From Streptomyces sp. MUM 203J (GTDB lineage: Bacteria; Actinomycetota; Actinomycetes; Streptomycetales; Streptomycetaceae), in assembly GCF_022414595.1 (NCBI RefSeq), contig NZ_JADWYO010000011.1, positions 1 through 64,000 on the forward strand: a stretch of 64,000 nt of DNA. Reading direction: 5' to 3'. Below, piece after piece: positions 10,654 through 20,610 of the stretch. A program made the position numbers and the translations under genes. Numbering within the stretch: position 1 is the stretch's first letter; each line of letters opens with the position of its first letter. The notes under the pieces are model-generated. The model searched no databases, was not told the DNA's origin, and saw only the letters and a list, made by a program, of their open reading frames with translations.

Positions 10654-10898
10654 CACCGGGCAGCGGCGCCCCCGCCGCGCTCGGTCTCGCACACCGGCCC
10701 CGCGAAACCGGTCCGCGGGGGGCCGGAGGGAACCGCAGGACTTCGAAGGGTCCCGCAGGGCCTGTCGCGCGATCCGGACGGATGCGTCAGGACATCATGC
10801 TGCTGTTCGCGGCCCCACCCCCGGGCCGGCCGTCAGCAGCAGCGACCGAGGCCGGCCGCGTGCCGACGCGGTCGTCATCGAACAGTGAGGCGAAGACC

Positions 10899-11297
10899 AT
10901 GCCCTACGACCGCACCGTCAAGCCCGCCGGAACCTTCGACGAGACGGTGGAGGCCGTCCGCCGTGCCCTCGCCGAGCAGGGCTTCGGCATCCTGACCGAG
11001 ATCGACGTCCAGGCCACGCTCAAGGCGAAGCTCGACCACGACATGGAGCCCTACCTGATCCTGGGAGCCTGCAACCCCCCGCTCGCCCGTCAGGCACTGG
11101 ACGCCGACCGCTCGATCGGACTGCTGCTGCCCTGCAATGTCGTGGTCCGCACCGAGGGCGGCCAGGTGATCGTCCAGGCGATCGACCCCGCCTCCATGGT
11201 CACTCTGACCGGCAACGACGCCATGGCCCCCGTCGCGGACGAGGCCGCACGCCGCCTCGACGCCGCACTCGCCGCCCTCGCGGAGAGCAGCGCGTGA
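10899..11297 (+). CDS. DUF302 domain protein
   Basis: 132 residues with the DUF302 pattern: FDETVEAVRRALAEQGFGILTEIDVQATLKAKL, PYLILGACNPPLARQAL and GLLLPCNVVVR. The family is small, cytosolic and of unresolved function, and often appears beside sulfur or metal stress genes, which agrees with this context. ATG 10899 is preceded by AGTGAGGCG. It follows the thioredoxin gene after 293 bases and may be regulated separately through the palindrome at 10634. Confidence 0.85.
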   Translation: MPYDRTVKPAGTFDETVEAVRRALAEQGFGILTEIDVQATLKAKLDHDMEPYLILGACNPPLARQALDADRSIGLLLPCNVVVRTEGGQVIVQAIDPASMVTLTGNDAMAPVADEAARRLDAALAALAESSA

Positions 11298-11499
11298 GCC
11301 TTCGGGACGCCGTGCTGCCGACGCCGCCGCACGGTGCGCCCCGGCGTGCTCTCTCCCGCCCCGGCCGGAGGCGCCGAGGTCCCCGTGCACCACGCAGTCG
11401 CCCGGCGGCGCCGAGACGGGATGCGCGACATGGCGTACCGCACTCGGGTACGGGACGGACTGCGGCACCCGGCCGCGAGCTGCGACGCACGATCCTCAC

Positions 11500-11785
11500 G
11501 GCTCTGCGAAGTCGCACAGTGCGGCACATTCGGCACAGCGTGCAGCCGGTCTCCGGCACCGAGTCCGGCGGCCCGCTCCGCGGGCTGCCGGATGCAGGGG
11601 GCCTTCGGGCTGGGCACGATGAACGCCACGTGGACACCGTCGAGCCGGGGCAGCGCCTCGACCATGTCGCCGGGGCCGCGCCGCGGTCCGGGCGAGCCGC
11701 TGCAGACGACGAGGGGCACGTCGGCGCCGGCCGGCAGGTCGTGCGGTTCCCGGCCGCGGCGGACGCCGGGTGCATCCCGATCCAC
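11500..11785 (-). pseudogene. Glycosyltransferase family 4 remnant
   Basis: A short minus-strand frame reads LPAGADVPLVVCSGSPGPRRG, then DMVEALPRLDGVHVAF and AERAAGLGAGDRLHAVPNVP. This is the order of conserved segments in the C-terminal Rossmann half of GT4 (GT-B) enzymes. The N-terminal half and the later catalytic Glu region are missing, so it is a decayed fragment. It ends against a long hairpin. Confidence 0.4.
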
Positions 11786-11823
11786 CAGGGGGCGTGTCGG
11801 AGTGATCCGGCACGCCCCCTGGT
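11784..11823. terminator. Hairpin terminator at the end of the DUF1918-HTH gene
   Basis: A perfect 13-bp stem (ACCAGGGGGCGTG and its complement) with a 14-base loop, touching the stop codon of the minus-strand gene. Confidence 0.7.
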
Positions 11824-12713
11824 CATTCCCCAGCCGGGACGATGCGGCGGCCCGTGAGGCGTCTGGGTTCGATCGCGACCCACATCTCGCGAGCGCCGCC
11901 CGCCCACGGCCGGGTGTGGGCCCGTTCGGTCAGACGCCGTATGGCGCCGGGGTCCGTGACGACCCGGGCGGGGCCGACGACCAGGACGCTCCAGCCGCTG
12001 CGCAGGGCGTCGTCCACATGGTCGACCTCGAACGCGACGTCGTTCCCGACAGCCGCCGCAGGCACCGACTCGGGCGCGGTCCGGAAGGTGACCGACCGGT
12101 CGACGACCTCGTAGTTGACCGGCACCACCGCGGGGCCGTCGGGAGTGGACACCGCGACGCGGCCCACACCGTGCGTGGACAGCAGGGCGCGGCATTCGTC
12201 CGGGCCGAGTTGCAGGAGCCGCGGGTGCGGGAGCGCAATGCCCTGTCCGGGCGGCAGATCGGAGCCGCCGCCGCGCAGCGCCGTGACGGTGGTGCCCAGA
12301 GCGTCGGCCAGACGGACGAGACTCGCCAGGGTCGGATCAGCCGGGTGTTCCTCCAGGTACGCGAGGTAGTCCGGTGCCATTCCGGCGCGACGGGCCGTCT
12401 CCTCCCGGGTCAGGTGCCGCCCGACGCGTTCGGCGGCCACGCGACGGCCGATGTCGCCGGGGCCGGACGTCCCGTATGCGGCGCCCTTCTCGTCCCCGGC
12501 CCGGGCCGGGGACGGCTCGGGCGCCTGCTCCAGGTGCCGGACATGCGCGTCGGGGCCGGGGAACACGAGCGTCACCTCGTCCGTGTCCGACCAGCGCACC
12601 TCGTAGGGAGGCGATCCGTCCGCGTGACGGAGTCCGACGATCTCGCCGTCGCGCCGGGGAGCACCGGTCGCCCGGTTCTCGATGACGAGTTGATCGCCGA
12701 GATGAGCTCGCAT
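11823..12713 (-). CDS. DUF1918 - HTH - pyridoxamine oxidase-like fusion regulator
   Basis: A 296-residue three-part protein. Residues 1-60 (MRAHLGDQLVIE...VRWSDTDEVTLVFPGPDAHV) match DUF1918. The next 75 residues are a Cro/C1-type helix-turn-helix (IGRRVAAERVGRHLTREETARRAGM...LEEHPADPTLASLVRLADALG). The C-terminal half is a pyridoxamine 5'-phosphate oxidase-like split barrel (GRVAVSTPDGPAVVPVNYEV...VAFEVDHVDDALRSGWSVLVVG). It is probably a redox- or flavin-sensing transcription factor. ATG 12713 is chosen because it starts DUF1918 exactly and follows GGTGACG; an ATG 12 bases upstream is the alternative. Confidence 0.85.
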   Translation of the reverse strand: MRAHLGDQLVIENRATGAPRRDGEIVGLRHADGSPPYEVRWSDTDEVTLVFPGPDAHVRHLEQAPEPSPARAGDEKGAAYGTSGPGDIGRRVAAERVGRHLTREETARRAGMAPDYLAYLEEHPADPTLASLVRLADALGTTVTALRGGGSDLPPGQGIALPHPRLLQLGPDECRALLSTHGVGRVAVSTPDGPAVVPVNYEVVDRSVTFRTAPESVPAAAVGNDVAFEVDHVDDALRSGWSVLVVGPARVVTDPGAIRRLTERAHTRPWAGGAREMWVAIEPRRLTGRRIVPAGE

Positions 12714-13003
12714 GATCGTCACCATTTCCTCACAGAGCCGCTGTACCCAACGTGCCACGTGCCGGTGTCCGACGCACGGGCTGAGGCGGTGCGGTGCGGT
12801 GTCCGGTCCTCGGTCCACGGCGTCGGCCGGTGCCCCGGTCCCGAAGCCGACGGCGGGGAACCCCGCCTCGCGCTTCGGGTGTTCCCGCGCCGGACGCAAG
12901 GACCCCACGGGCGGGTGGACGGCCCGTACGTCCGCGCCCCGGCCCACAGGGACAGCAGGTCCGGGTGCGGGCCAGGGGGCGCGGAGCACGTCCCCGAAGC
13001 TGG
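12714..13003. other. Region without a supported gene
   Basis: Upstream region of the DUF1918-HTH gene. I see only composition-driven open frames. Confidence 0.4.
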
Positions 13004-13180
13004 TCAAGGTTCCACATGGCCGACGACGGTGTCCATGGCCCGGTCCAGGGTTTCGGGCGGGGACCCGCACACCCGACAGCACGGTCCGTGGGCCGTCCGC
13101 GTACCGTCCGTCAGCCGCTCGTCGTCCCCTGCCGGACGAGGGTGTGGGTCTGCCGGCCGCACACCTCCGTCAGCCGTCAC
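13004..13180 (-). CDS. Possible small Cys-rich protein
   Basis: A GTG-started frame of 58 residues with CCRVCGSPPETLDRAMDTVV near its end, giving a CCxxCG motif that could bind metal. It lies downstream of the hydrogenase large subunit on the same strand. The ribosome binding site is weak and I recognise no family. Confidence 0.3.
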   Translation of the reverse strand: MTADGGVRPADPHPRPAGDDERLTDGTRTAHGPCCRVCGSPPETLDRAMDTVVGHVEP

Positions 13181-13297
13181 GGACCGGTGACGGGGGTGTG
13201 CGGCTCGTCCAGCACGTCCGGGCGGGCCGGTGCCCCGTCGGCCGTGGCGGGTCCGGGAGGGGCCGGCGGTGGAGGACGCGCGGCGTTTTCCTGCGGC

Positions 13298-14644
13298 TCA
13301 CGCGTCTTCGACGGTCAGCCGGAGGAAGTGGGCGGAACAGGAGATGCACGGGTCGTGGTTGCGGACGGCCCGCTCGCACAGCAGGGCGAGTCCGGCGGCG
13401 TCGTCGGGCAGTCCGTGCCGGTCGAGTTCGCGCTGGATCAGGCCGCGCAGATCGTGCTCGATCGCACCCTGGTTCTGGGCGGTGGGCGGCACGAGCCGGG
13501 CGTCGGTGACCGTGCCGTCGTCGGTCAGGGTGTAGCGGTGGTAGAGGAGGCCGCGCGGCGCCTCGGTCGCCCCGTGCCCGGTACCGGCCCGGGCGGGTAC
13601 GGCCACCGACGGGCGGCCCGGCGGTTCGTACGCGTCGATGAGGCGGAGCGCCTCGTCGACGGCGTACAGCGCCTCGACCGCCCTGATCACGATGCTGCGG
13701 AACGGGTTGCGGCAGACGGCCCCGCCGTCCCCCGGCGCGGGCAGCCCGGCCTCGCGGGCCGCCGCACGGGCGTTCGGGGACATGAGATGGCCGCTGACGG
13801 CGTACCGGGCCAGCGGCCCCGTCAGATGGCGGCGGCCGTCCAGGCAGGACTGCAGAGCGGTCGAGTACGGCACCTGCTCCTCCGCCACATGCCGGGTGAA
13901 GTCCCGCACCGGGAAGGACCGGGACGGGACGGTGGCGCCCGCGGGCAGCACGGTCGGTGTACCGGACTCGATCGCGTAGGTGCCGGGCTCGGTGAGGGCG
14001 AGCAGATCGGCGTCCGTGCGGGCCTCGGGGAAGTCGAACGAGGACACCCACCGCACGGTCTCCCAGGCGTCGTCACGCGCCCGCAGCAGCCGGTCGGCCA
14101 GGGGGCGGAGCTCCGCGCGGGCGGGCGTCCGGTGGAAACCGCCGACCCGCACGTTGACCGGGTGGATCGCCCGCCCGCCGAGGAGTTCCATGACGGCGTT
14201 GCCGGCCTGCTTCAGCCTCAGACCCCGCTCGACCTGCTGCCGGTGGGTGCGGGCCAGGTCGATCGCGCTGTCGCAGCCGAGGAAGTCGGGTGCGTGCAGC
14301 AGATAGATGTGCAGGACCTGGCTCTCGATCCACTCGCCGCAGTAGAGCAGCCGTCGCAGGCCGGCCAGTGAGCCGTCGACCGTGACCCCGCACGCGTCCT
14401 CGACGGCGCGGCAGGCGCTCATCTGGTAGGCGACCGGGCAGATGCCGCACACCCGCGAGGTGATGTCGGGCGGCTCGGTGTGGCCGCGTCCGCGCAGGAA
14501 CGCCTCGAAGAACCGCGGCGGTTCGTAGATCTCCAGCCGCGCCTCGGTCACCCTGCCGTCCTGGACGCGCAGGTGCAGGGCGCCCTCGCCCTCGACCCGG
14601 CTGAGGGCACCGACGCGCAGGACACGGGACTCGCGGTGCGTCAC
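13298..14644 (-). CDS. hydA: [NiFe] hydrogenase large (alpha) subunit, group 3b type
   Basis: A 448-residue catalytic subunit carrying the Ni-Fe centre. The N-terminal ligand pair is RVCGIC (Cys66, Cys69) and the C-terminal pair DPCISC (Cys433, Cys436), followed by SAH then nine residues (FLRLTVEDA) that a maturation protease would remove after His439. It lacks any membrane anchor, as expected for soluble bidirectional NAD(P)-linked enzymes. The GTG start overlaps the delta-subunit stop (GTGA). The gene order with the three upstream subunits is that of hydBGDA sulfhydrogenases. Confidence 0.93.
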   Translation of the reverse strand: MTHRESRVLRVGALSRVEGEGALHLRVQDGRVTEARLEIYEPPRFFEAFLRGRGHTEPPDITSRVCGICPVAYQMSACRAVEDACGVTVDGSLAGLRRLLYCGEWIESQVLHIYLLHAPDFLGCDSAIDLARTHRQQVERGLRLKQAGNAVMELLGGRAIHPVNVRVGGFHRTPARAELRPLADRLLRARDDAWETVRWVSSFDFPEARTDADLLALTEPGTYAIESGTPTVLPAGATVPSRSFPVRDFTRHVAEEQVPYSTALQSCLDGRRHLTGPLARYAVSGHLMSPNARAAAREAGLPAPGDGGAVCRNPFRSIVIRAVEALYAVDEALRLIDAYEPPGRPSVAVPARAGTGHGATEAPRGLLYHRYTLTDDGTVTDARLVPPTAQNQGAIEHDLRGLIQRELDRHGLPDDAAGLALLCERAVRNHDPCISCSAHFLRLTVEDA

Positions 14645-15420
14645 GGCCGCGTCTCCCGCACCGACGGGTCCTCGAAGGCGGCGGCGTTGTACGTGCGCAG
14701 GACCCGCTCGATATCACGGTCGTCCATGTCGTCGCGGCGCAGGACGGGGATGTAGGCGGGCAGGTTCGTGGACCTGGAGGGGCCGAAACAGCCGTAGCAG
14801 CCGCGTCCGTAGGCGGGACAGAGGGCCCCGCAGCCCGCGTGGGTCACGGGGCCGAGGCAGGGGGTGCCGTGGGCGACGGTGACGCAGACCGTGCCGCGCC
14901 GCTTGCAGGCGAAACAGACGCTGTGGCCGGGGACGTCGGGTCGGCGGCCGTGGAGGAAGGCGGTGATGACCTCCACCAGCTGCCCGCGGTCGATGGGGCA
15001 GCCGCGCAGCTCGAAGTCGACGGTGACGTGCGCCGAGACGGGGGTGGAGGTGGCGAGGGCGTCGATGTACCGGGGGGTGGCGTAGACGGTCCGTGTGAAC
15101 TCCTCGACGTCCGCGAAGTTCCGCAGCGCCTGGATCCCGCCTGCGGTCGCACAGGCGCCGATGGTGACGAGGCGGCGGGACTCCGCCCGGACCCGCCGGA
15201 TGCGCTCGGCGTCGTCCGGCGTCGTGATGGAGCCCTCGACCAGGGACAGGTCGTACGGGCCGGGCGCGACGGCGCTGGAGCCTTCGAGGAAGTGGGCGAT
15301 ATCCACCTCCCCGGCGATGGCCAGCAGCTCGTCCTCGCAGTCCAGCAGGGTCAGCTGGCAGCCGTCGCAGGAGGCGAACTTGAACACCCCGAGCCGGGGC
15401 CTGTGCGCTGGAGCGGTCAT
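14641..15420 (-). CDS. hydD: [NiFe] hydrogenase small (delta) subunit
   Basis: A 259-residue iron-sulfur electron-transfer subunit. It begins [19 protein letters not shown], the proximal-cluster CxxCQ motif, and contains further Cys pairs in [44 protein letters not shown]. No Tat signal peptide is seen, so the enzyme is cytosolic. ATG 15420 is chosen; an in-frame GTG at 15429 overlaps the upstream stop and may be the true coupled start. It overlaps the alpha gene by four bases. Confidence 0.92.
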   Translation of the reverse strand: MTAPAHRPRLGVFKFASCDGCQLTLLDCEDELLAIAGEVDIAHFLEGSSAVAPGPYDLSLVEGSITTPDDAERIRRVRAESRRLVTIGACATAGGIQALRNFADVEEFTRTVYATPRYIDALATSTPVSAHVTVDFELRGCPIDRGQLVEVITAFLHGRRPDVPGHSVCFACKRRGTVCVTVAHGTPCLGPVTHAGCGALCPAYGRGCYGCFGPSRSTNLPAYIPVLRRDDMDDRDIERVLRTYNAAAFEDPSVRETRP

Positions 15421-15425
15421 GACGG

Positions 15426-16262
15426 TCACAGCTCCCTGTACGCCAGGAGGGGCCCGGCGGTGCAGTAGTCCACGACGGGACCGTCGCGGCACAGCAGCAG
15501 CGGGCCGAGCTGACAGTGACCGCAGTGTCCCGTCGCGCAGTGCATGTTCCGCTCCAGGGAGACCTGGACCCGGGTGGCGGGCACACCGCGGTGCAGCAGG
15601 TCCCGGGCCGCCGCGCGCATCATCACCTCGGGCCCGCACAGGAACGCGGCCGTGCGCGCGGGGGTGAAGGGGGCCCGGTCCAGCAGGGCCGTCACCACGC
15701 CGACCTCGCCCCGCCACCGCCGGTCCGGACGGTCCACGGTGACCGCCACATGCACCCCGGGGGCCTCCGCCCAGGCCTCGACGTCGTCACGGAACGGCAG
15801 GTCGGCCGGGCCGCGGGCGCCCACCAGAACGCTCAGCCGCCCGTACTGCTCCGGGGCGCCGAGCACCGCGCGCACCAGTGGCCGCAGCGGCGCGAGGCCG
15901 ATGCCCCCGGCGACGACGAGCACGTCCCCGCCCCGGGCCCGGGCCAGGTCCCAGGCGGTGCCGAACGGGCCGCGCACCCCGATCCCGGCGCCCGGCGCGG
16001 TGCCGTGGAGGGCGCCGGACACCCGGCCGACCGCGCGGACGGTGTGCTCCAGGCGCCTGCCGGGCGAGGTGATCCCGCTGACGGACACGGGAACCTCGCC
16101 CACCCCGAACGCGTACAGCATCGCGAACTGTCCCGGCGCGAAGGGCGGCAGCGCCGGGCCCGACGGCTCCAGCACCAGCGTGGCCGTGTCATGCGTCTGC
16201 CTCCGGCTCCGCACCACGCGGTACGGGACCGGCACGGTGGCGTCCGCCGCCGGGGCGCTCAC
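15426..16262 (-). CDS. hydG: Hydrogenase gamma subunit, FAD/NAD(P)-binding reductase
   Basis: A 278-residue ferredoxin-reductase-like subunit that links the hydrogenase to NAD(P)H. The FAD domain has [24 protein letters not shown], the nucleotide-binding domain has [21 protein letters not shown] and [11 protein letters not shown], and the C-terminal [21 protein letters not shown] binds a [2Fe-2S] cluster. The GTG start at 16262 overlaps the preceding stop (GTGA). Confidence 0.93.
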   Translation of the reverse strand: MSAPAADATVPVPYRVVRSRRQTHDTATLVLEPSGPALPPFAPGQFAMLYAFGVGEVPVSVSGITSPGRRLEHTVRAVGRVSGALHGTAPGAGIGVRGPFGTAWDLARARGGDVLVVAGGIGLAPLRPLVRAVLGAPEQYGRLSVLVGARGPADLPFRDDVEAWAEAPGVHVAVTVDRPDRRWRGEVGVVTALLDRAPFTPARTAAFLCGPEVMMRAAARDLLHRGVPATRVQVSLERNMHCATGHCGHCQLGPLLLCRDGPVVDYCTAGPLLAYREL

Positions 16263-16729
16263 CGGGGCGCTCCGGCGCCGTGCGGCGCGTACAGGTCCAG
16301 GAGCCGGGTGCGGGTGGCCTCCAGGCGGCGCCCCACGACCCCGGCGACGTACCGGGCGAGCGCCTCGCCCACCACCGGGTCCCGGGCGCACAGCTCCAGG
16401 ACCTCGGCGGCGCCGAACTGCCGGGCGTGCACGGCTGTGGCCGCCGTCGCGCCCAGCCGCCACACGTGCGGCGGCACCAGCCAGGACCAGCCGACCAGCT
16501 CTCCCGCGCCGACCGTCTCCACCACGACCGGGGACCGTCCCGGAATGTGCGTGTCGAGCGCGACCGTGCCCGTACGGACCACCCAGAAGCGGTCGGCGCG
16601 GCGGCCCTCCTCGAACAGGCGGCTTCCGGGGGCGAACGAGACGTCATCGCTCAGGGCGAGCAGAGCAGCCGTACCGCGCGGCGGAAGCGACGCGAACAAC
16701 CCCTGGTCCGTCAGGGAGTCACCCGTCAT
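16259..16729 (-). CDS. Cyclic nucleotide-binding domain protein inside the hydrogenase operon
   Basis: A 156-residue protein with a Crp-like beta-barrel: [27 protein letters not shown] and [22 protein letters not shown] final helix region ([22 protein letters not shown]) follows, but there is no DNA-binding helix-turn-helix. It overlaps both neighbours by four bases (ATGA upstream, GTGA downstream), so it is made together with the hydrogenase subunits. A regulatory or assembly subunit sensing a nucleotide is likely; the ligand cannot be read from sequence. Confidence 0.88.
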   Translation of the reverse strand: MTGDSLTDQGLFASLPPRGTAALLALSDDVSFAPGSRLFEEGRRADRFWVVRTGTVALDTHIPGRSPVVVETVGAGELVGWSWLVPPHVWRLGATAATAVHARQFGAAEVLELCARDPVVGEALARYVAGVVGRRLEATRTRLLDLYAPHGAGAPR

Positions 16730-17889
16730 GGTGTGCCGGTCCCTTCCGCGGCTTCCCGCCTCTCGGACCGTTCCCGGTCGAGCGCCCACACCTCTTCGGT
16801 GATGTCGATGCCGACGGGGCACCAGACGATGCAGCGCCCGCAGCCGACACAGCCCGAGCTGCCGAACTGGTCGTGCCAGGTCCCGACCTTGTGGGTGAGC
16901 CACTGGCGGTACCGGCTGCGCCCCGAGGTGCGCACGGGTCCGCCGTGCAGGAGGGAGAAGTCGAGGTCGAAGCAGGACTCCCAGCGCCGCCACCGCTCCG
17001 CGTGATCACCGGTGAGGTCGGTGACGTCCTCGCTGGTGGTGCAGAAGCACGTGGGGCAGACCATGGTGCAGTTTCCGCAGGTGAGGCAGCGGGAGGCCAC
17101 GTCGTTCCAGCGCTCGGCCTCCAGGCTGCCGGCCATCAGGTCCCGCAGGTCGACCTCGGGCATCGACCGCCCCATGCGGGCGGCCGCTCCGGCCACGGTG
17201 CCACGGGCGGCGTCGAGGGTTCCCAGGTCGGCGGTCCGGCGGGGCAGGGCGGCCAGCACGTCCTCCCCGCCGGGGCTGCCCGCGCGGACCAGGAAACGGT
17301 GGCCGTCGGCGTCCACGATCTCGGTGAGGGCCAGGTCGAATCCGCTGTCCGCTCCCGGCCCCGTGCCCATGGACACGCAGAAGCACGTGGCACCGGGCTC
17401 AGTGCACTCGGCCACCACCAGGAACGCCCGCGACCGGCGTCCCCGGTACCCCTCGTCCGCGTGGCGGCCCCCGCTGAGCACCCGGTCCTGAATGCCGATG
17501 GCGCGCAGGTCGCAGGGCCGTACGCCGAGGAAGGCGTACGACACCGGGGCCGGCTCCTCGGCACACACCGACAGCCGCCCCTCGGCGTCCCTGTCGGCGG
17601 TCCACTGCCGTACGCGCTCGGGATGCAGGTACGTCTTCCACGACTGCGGACCCGCGCTGTGCGCGAAGGCCGCCTCGTCCGCGCGGCGCCGCAGCCGGTA
17701 CGTGCCCGCCTCGTGCTCCACGCCCCAGCCGAAGGGCAGCGCGGCGGCGGAGTCCAACTCGGCCAGGACGATCGCCCCGTCACCCAGGCTCGGGCCGACG
17801 ACGGTGTGTCCCCGGACCCGGAGTTCCCGTACCAGGGCGTCGAGCCCCTCCCGGTCGATCACCGCCGCGGCAGGGCCGGGGTCGGTCAT
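16726..17889 (-). CDS. hydB: Hydrogenase beta subunit, 4Fe-4S dicluster protein
   Basis: A 387-residue electron-transfer subunit. Two ferredoxin-type clusters are clear near the C terminus: [16 protein letters not shown] and [16 protein letters not shown]. The N-terminal 250 residues match the HydB/sulfhydrogenase beta (anaerobic sulfite reductase A-like) fold, including [17 protein letters not shown] 17889 is set by the GGAGGTGA site five bases upstream; a GTG nine bases earlier is in frame but overlaps that site. First gene of the subunit operon. Confidence 0.92.
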   Translation of the reverse strand: MTDPGPAAAVIDREGLDALVRELRVRGHTVVGPSLGDGAIVLAELDSAAALPFGWGVEHEAGTYRLRRRADEAAFAHSAGPQSWKTYLHPERVRQWTADRDAEGRLSVCAEEPAPVSYAFLGVRPCDLRAIGIQDRVLSGGRHADEGYRGRRSRAFLVVAECTEPGATCFCVSMGTGPGADSGFDLALTEIVDADGHRFLVRAGSPGGEDVLAALPRRTADLGTLDAARGTVAGAAARMGRSMPEVDLRDLMAGSLEAERWNDVASRCLTCGNCTMVCPTCFCTTSEDVTDLTGDHAERWRRWESCFDLDFSLLHGGPVRTSGRSRYRQWLTHKVGTWHDQFGSSGCVGCGRCIVWCPVGIDITEEVWALDRERSERREAAEGTGTP

Positions 17890-18343
17890 CGCACTCACCT
17901 CCGCGTCGTGGGCCTCCTCCAGGGTGATGCCGGGTGACGGCGGCTGCGAGCCGGGAGGGTCCGGTCGGGGCGTGGCCCGCTCCGGTCACGGGCCGCGCCG
18001 GTGTCCTCGCGTCCTCCCGCGCGGCCCGTTCCGGAGGCGGCGCCGTGGGCGGCGGTTCGCCCTCCGTCCCCGCCGGACGCCGAGGGCGCGCCCGCCGCCA
18101 CCGCGTCGAGCGTGGTGACGGCGGGACCCGCAGGGACGATCACGACCGCACCGGCCCCGGCCTCCGGTGTGCGGGCGAGGCCCGCCGCACACCGCCGAAC
18201 CGGCCGTGGCCATGCTCGGTCCGGCACTGTCCCGGATCTCCGGGCCGCACCCGGTCGCCACCCGGTGGGAGAACGGACGGAGACCGGGCCGCGCACGGAC
18301 CGCGAACCTCGACGAACCGGGCGGCGCGCGCCGTCGGCCGTGC
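17890..18343. other. Region without a supported gene
   Basis: Between the hydrogenase beta gene and the maturation protease. A minus-strand frame reads AGAGAVVIVPAGPAVTTLDAVAAG and looks briefly coding-like, but has no start, domain or continuity I can defend. It presumably contains the hydrogenase promoter. Confidence 0.4.
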
Positions 18344-18859
18344 TCACCGGCGTGTGCTCCGCCGCGCGGCGGCGGTCCCGTGGTGGCGGCGCACCTCGTC
18401 CTCGACGCGCTCGGCCAGGGGCCGGACCGCGGCTTCGACGGCGGGGGTGAGGCCGGTGCCCAGCGAGGTGTCCGCGGCTTCCACCGCGTAGACGCACAGA
18501 TGCCGGGGCAGCCGCCCGAGCGCGCGGGCGAGTTCGACGGCCTCACCGAAGCCCAGCCCGTGGGAGGTGGCGGCCCCCGCCCCGGGCAGCTCCGTGTCCC
18601 GTGCCGCGAGCCGGTGGACCCTGCCCGGGCGGCCGGGGCCGGTGCGCACGGCGTCGACGACGACGGTGAGGGCGGTGTCCTCCCAGAGCCCGATGAGCCG
18701 GGCCGGTTCCCCGTCGGAGACGCTGAGCACCGTGCCCGGTGGGAGGGGCCGCAGGGACGCCCGGTCCCGGAGCAGCCGGATCACCGCCCACCCCACGCCG
18801 TCGTCCCGCCGGAACTCGTTCCCGACGCCGATGACCGCGACGCGTGCGGAGTGCCCCAT
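18344..18859 (-). CDS. Hydrogenase maturation endopeptidase
   Basis: A 171-residue HybD/HycI-type aspartic-like peptidase that trims the C terminus of the hydrogenase large subunit once Ni is inserted. It shows the signature GVGNEFRRDDGVGWAVIRLL at the N terminus, VVVDAVRTGPGRPGRVH, and TSHGLGFGEAVELARALG. The C-terminal tail is longer than usual and basic. Its lone position upstream of hydBGDA and the cleavable tail on the alpha subunit support the pairing. Other hyp genes are not in this window. Confidence 0.93.
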   Translation of the reverse strand: MGHSARVAVIGVGNEFRRDDGVGWAVIRLLRDRASLRPLPPGTVLSVSDGEPARLIGLWEDTALTVVVDAVRTGPGRPGRVHRLAARDTELPGAGAATSHGLGFGEAVELARALGRLPRHLCVYAVEAADTSLGTGLTPAVEAAVRPLAERVEDEVRRHHGTAAARRSTRR

Positions 18860-18962
18860 CGTTCGCCCGCCTTCCCTGCGGATTCCGGCCCATCATCGCC
18901 CCGCCCACCGCCGCCGCGTCGCACGCCCCGCGCCCGGAGGCGGGTACTTCCCCCGCTCGGCG

Positions 18963-20387
18963 TCAGCGGACGAGGACGGCCTCCCCGGGCCGGGGGACGG
19001 CCGCCGTCCAGCCCAGCTCGTCGTCGAGGCGGTCCCGCAGGGCGAACGCGGCACTCTCCTCGCCGTGCACGAGGTACGTGGTGTGCGGGGCGGGTGCTCC
19101 GCGCAGCCATCCGACGATCTGGTCGGCGTCGGCATGGGCGGAGAAGTGCGGGATGTCCGCCACCTCGGCGCGTACGGGAACGTACTCTCCGAACATCTTC
19201 AGCACCCGCGCCCCGTCCACCAGGTCGCGGGCCCGGGTGCCCTCGGCGGCGAAGCCCACGATCACGACCGCGTTGCGCGGGTCGGGCAGGACCCGGCGCA
19301 GGTGGTGCAGGACCCGGCCGCCGGTGGCCATTCCGGCCGAGGAGACGATCACGGCCGGTCCTTCGACGCTGTTGATGTCGATGGACTCCTGCACGGTGCG
19401 AGCCGCCAGGAACGGCTCCGGACTGAGGGCCCGCTCACCCAGGGCGAGGATCTCCGGCCGCAGCTCCGGTGAGCGGGCGCGCAGGGCGTCCCGGTACACG
19501 TCCAGGGCCGCCAGCGCCATGGGGCTGTCCACGTACACCGGCACGTTCCGGGGGAGGACCCCGTCCTCGCGCAGCGCCGCCAGCCGGCGCAGCACCACCT
19601 CGGTGCGGTCCAGCGCGAAGGCGGGGATGACGACGGTGCCGCCCCGGGCGAACGTCCGGGTCAGGACGCTCGCGAAGGCCGGTTCGCCGCCCTCCGGGCC
19701 GTGGCGCCGGTTCCCGTACGTCGACTCCATCAGCAGCACGTCGGCCCCCCGGAACGGCTCCGGCGGCAGCAGCAGGGGGTGGCCGGGGCGGCCCAGGTCG
19801 CCGCTGACGGCGAGCGTGTGGCCGTCCTCCAGGGTGAGCACGGCCCAGGCCGAGCCGAGGATGTGACCGCCGTGATGGAGGGTCAGCCGCGTCCTGCCGG
19901 TGACCTCGGTCTCCGTGCCGACGGGCACCGGGTCGAAGAACGACAGGGTGCGCTCCACGTCCCGGTCGTCGTACAGCGGCTTGGCGGGACGGTGCTTCGA
20001 CCAGCCGTGGGCGTTGGCGTGCTGCGCGGCCTCCATCTGGAGACGGGCGCTGTCGCGCAGGACGATCGCCGCCAGGCGGACGGTTGGCTCGCTGGCCAGG
20101 ACCGGTCCGCGGAACCCGTGCCGGACCAGCCGGGGCAGATACCCGCAGTGGTCCAGATGGGCATGGGTGAGGACGACCGCCCGGACGTCGGCCGCGTCAC
20201 GGGCGGGCCGCTCCCAGTTGCGTCGGCGGAGCTCCGCCGGGCCCTGGAACAGCCCGCAGTCCACGAGGATCCGGTCGTGGTCGCTCTCGACCAGGAACAT
20301 GCTGCCGGTGACCGTCCGCACACCGCCCAGGAAACTCAGCAGGGCGGGGCGCGACGGGGGACGCGAAGGCGCTTCGGTCGGAGCCAT
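18963..20387 (-). CDS. Beta-CASP metallo-beta-lactamase RNase-like protein
   Basis: 474 residues with the complete set of MBL and beta-CASP motifs: [31 protein letters not shown], the CASP block [29 protein letters not shown] and a final [15 protein letters not shown]. Homologues are RNA exo/endonucleases of the YsgA/CPSF-like type, cytoplasmic. ATG 20387 follows GGAGG eight bases upstream. It stands between the hydrogenase and ATPase operons; a role in RNA processing there is inferred only from position. Confidence 0.9.
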   Translation of the reverse strand: MAPTEAPSRPPSRPALLSFLGGVRTVTGSMFLVESDHDRILVDCGLFQGPAELRRRNWERPARDAADVRAVVLTHAHLDHCGYLPRLVRHGFRGPVLASEPTVRLAAIVLRDSARLQMEAAQHANAHGWSKHRPAKPLYDDRDVERTLSFFDPVPVGTETEVTGRTRLTLHHGGHILGSAWAVLTLEDGHTLAVSGDLGRPGHPLLLPPEPFRGADVLLMESTYGNRRHGPEGGEPAFASVLTRTFARGGTVVIPAFALDRTEVVLRRLAALREDGVLPRNVPVYVDSPMALAALDVYRDALRARSPELRPEILALGERALSPEPFLAARTVQESIDINSVEGPAVIVSSAGMATGGRVLHHLRRVLPDPRNAVVIVGFAAEGTRARDLVDGARVLKMFGEYVPVRAEVADIPHFSAHADADQIVGWLRGAPAPHTTYLVHGEESAAFALRDRLDDELGWTAAVPRPGEAVLVR

Positions 20388-20610
20388 GACGGCGGCCTCC
20401 CTCCGGAGAGCTGTCCGTCCAGCCTCGCACGCGACGCTCCCGGAGGGCGGGGCCGAACGGCCCGGCCGGAGTGTTCCCAGGGGTCCCCGCGCGCCAGGCC
20501 CGCGCCCGCTCACGGCCGCCCCCGCGGGCCCGGGCGTGACCGGCCCGCCGCGACAGCATGACCGTCCGCGCGGAGACTGGTGAACAAGAGGCCGAGCTTG
20601 AGGAGTACCC
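20388..20610. promoter_or_regulatory. Divergent promoter region of RNase and V/A-ATPase operon
   Basis: A 223-base intergenic region from which the minus-strand RNase gene and the plus-strand ATPase operon diverge. I could not pick confident -35/-10 boxes. Confidence 0.4.
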
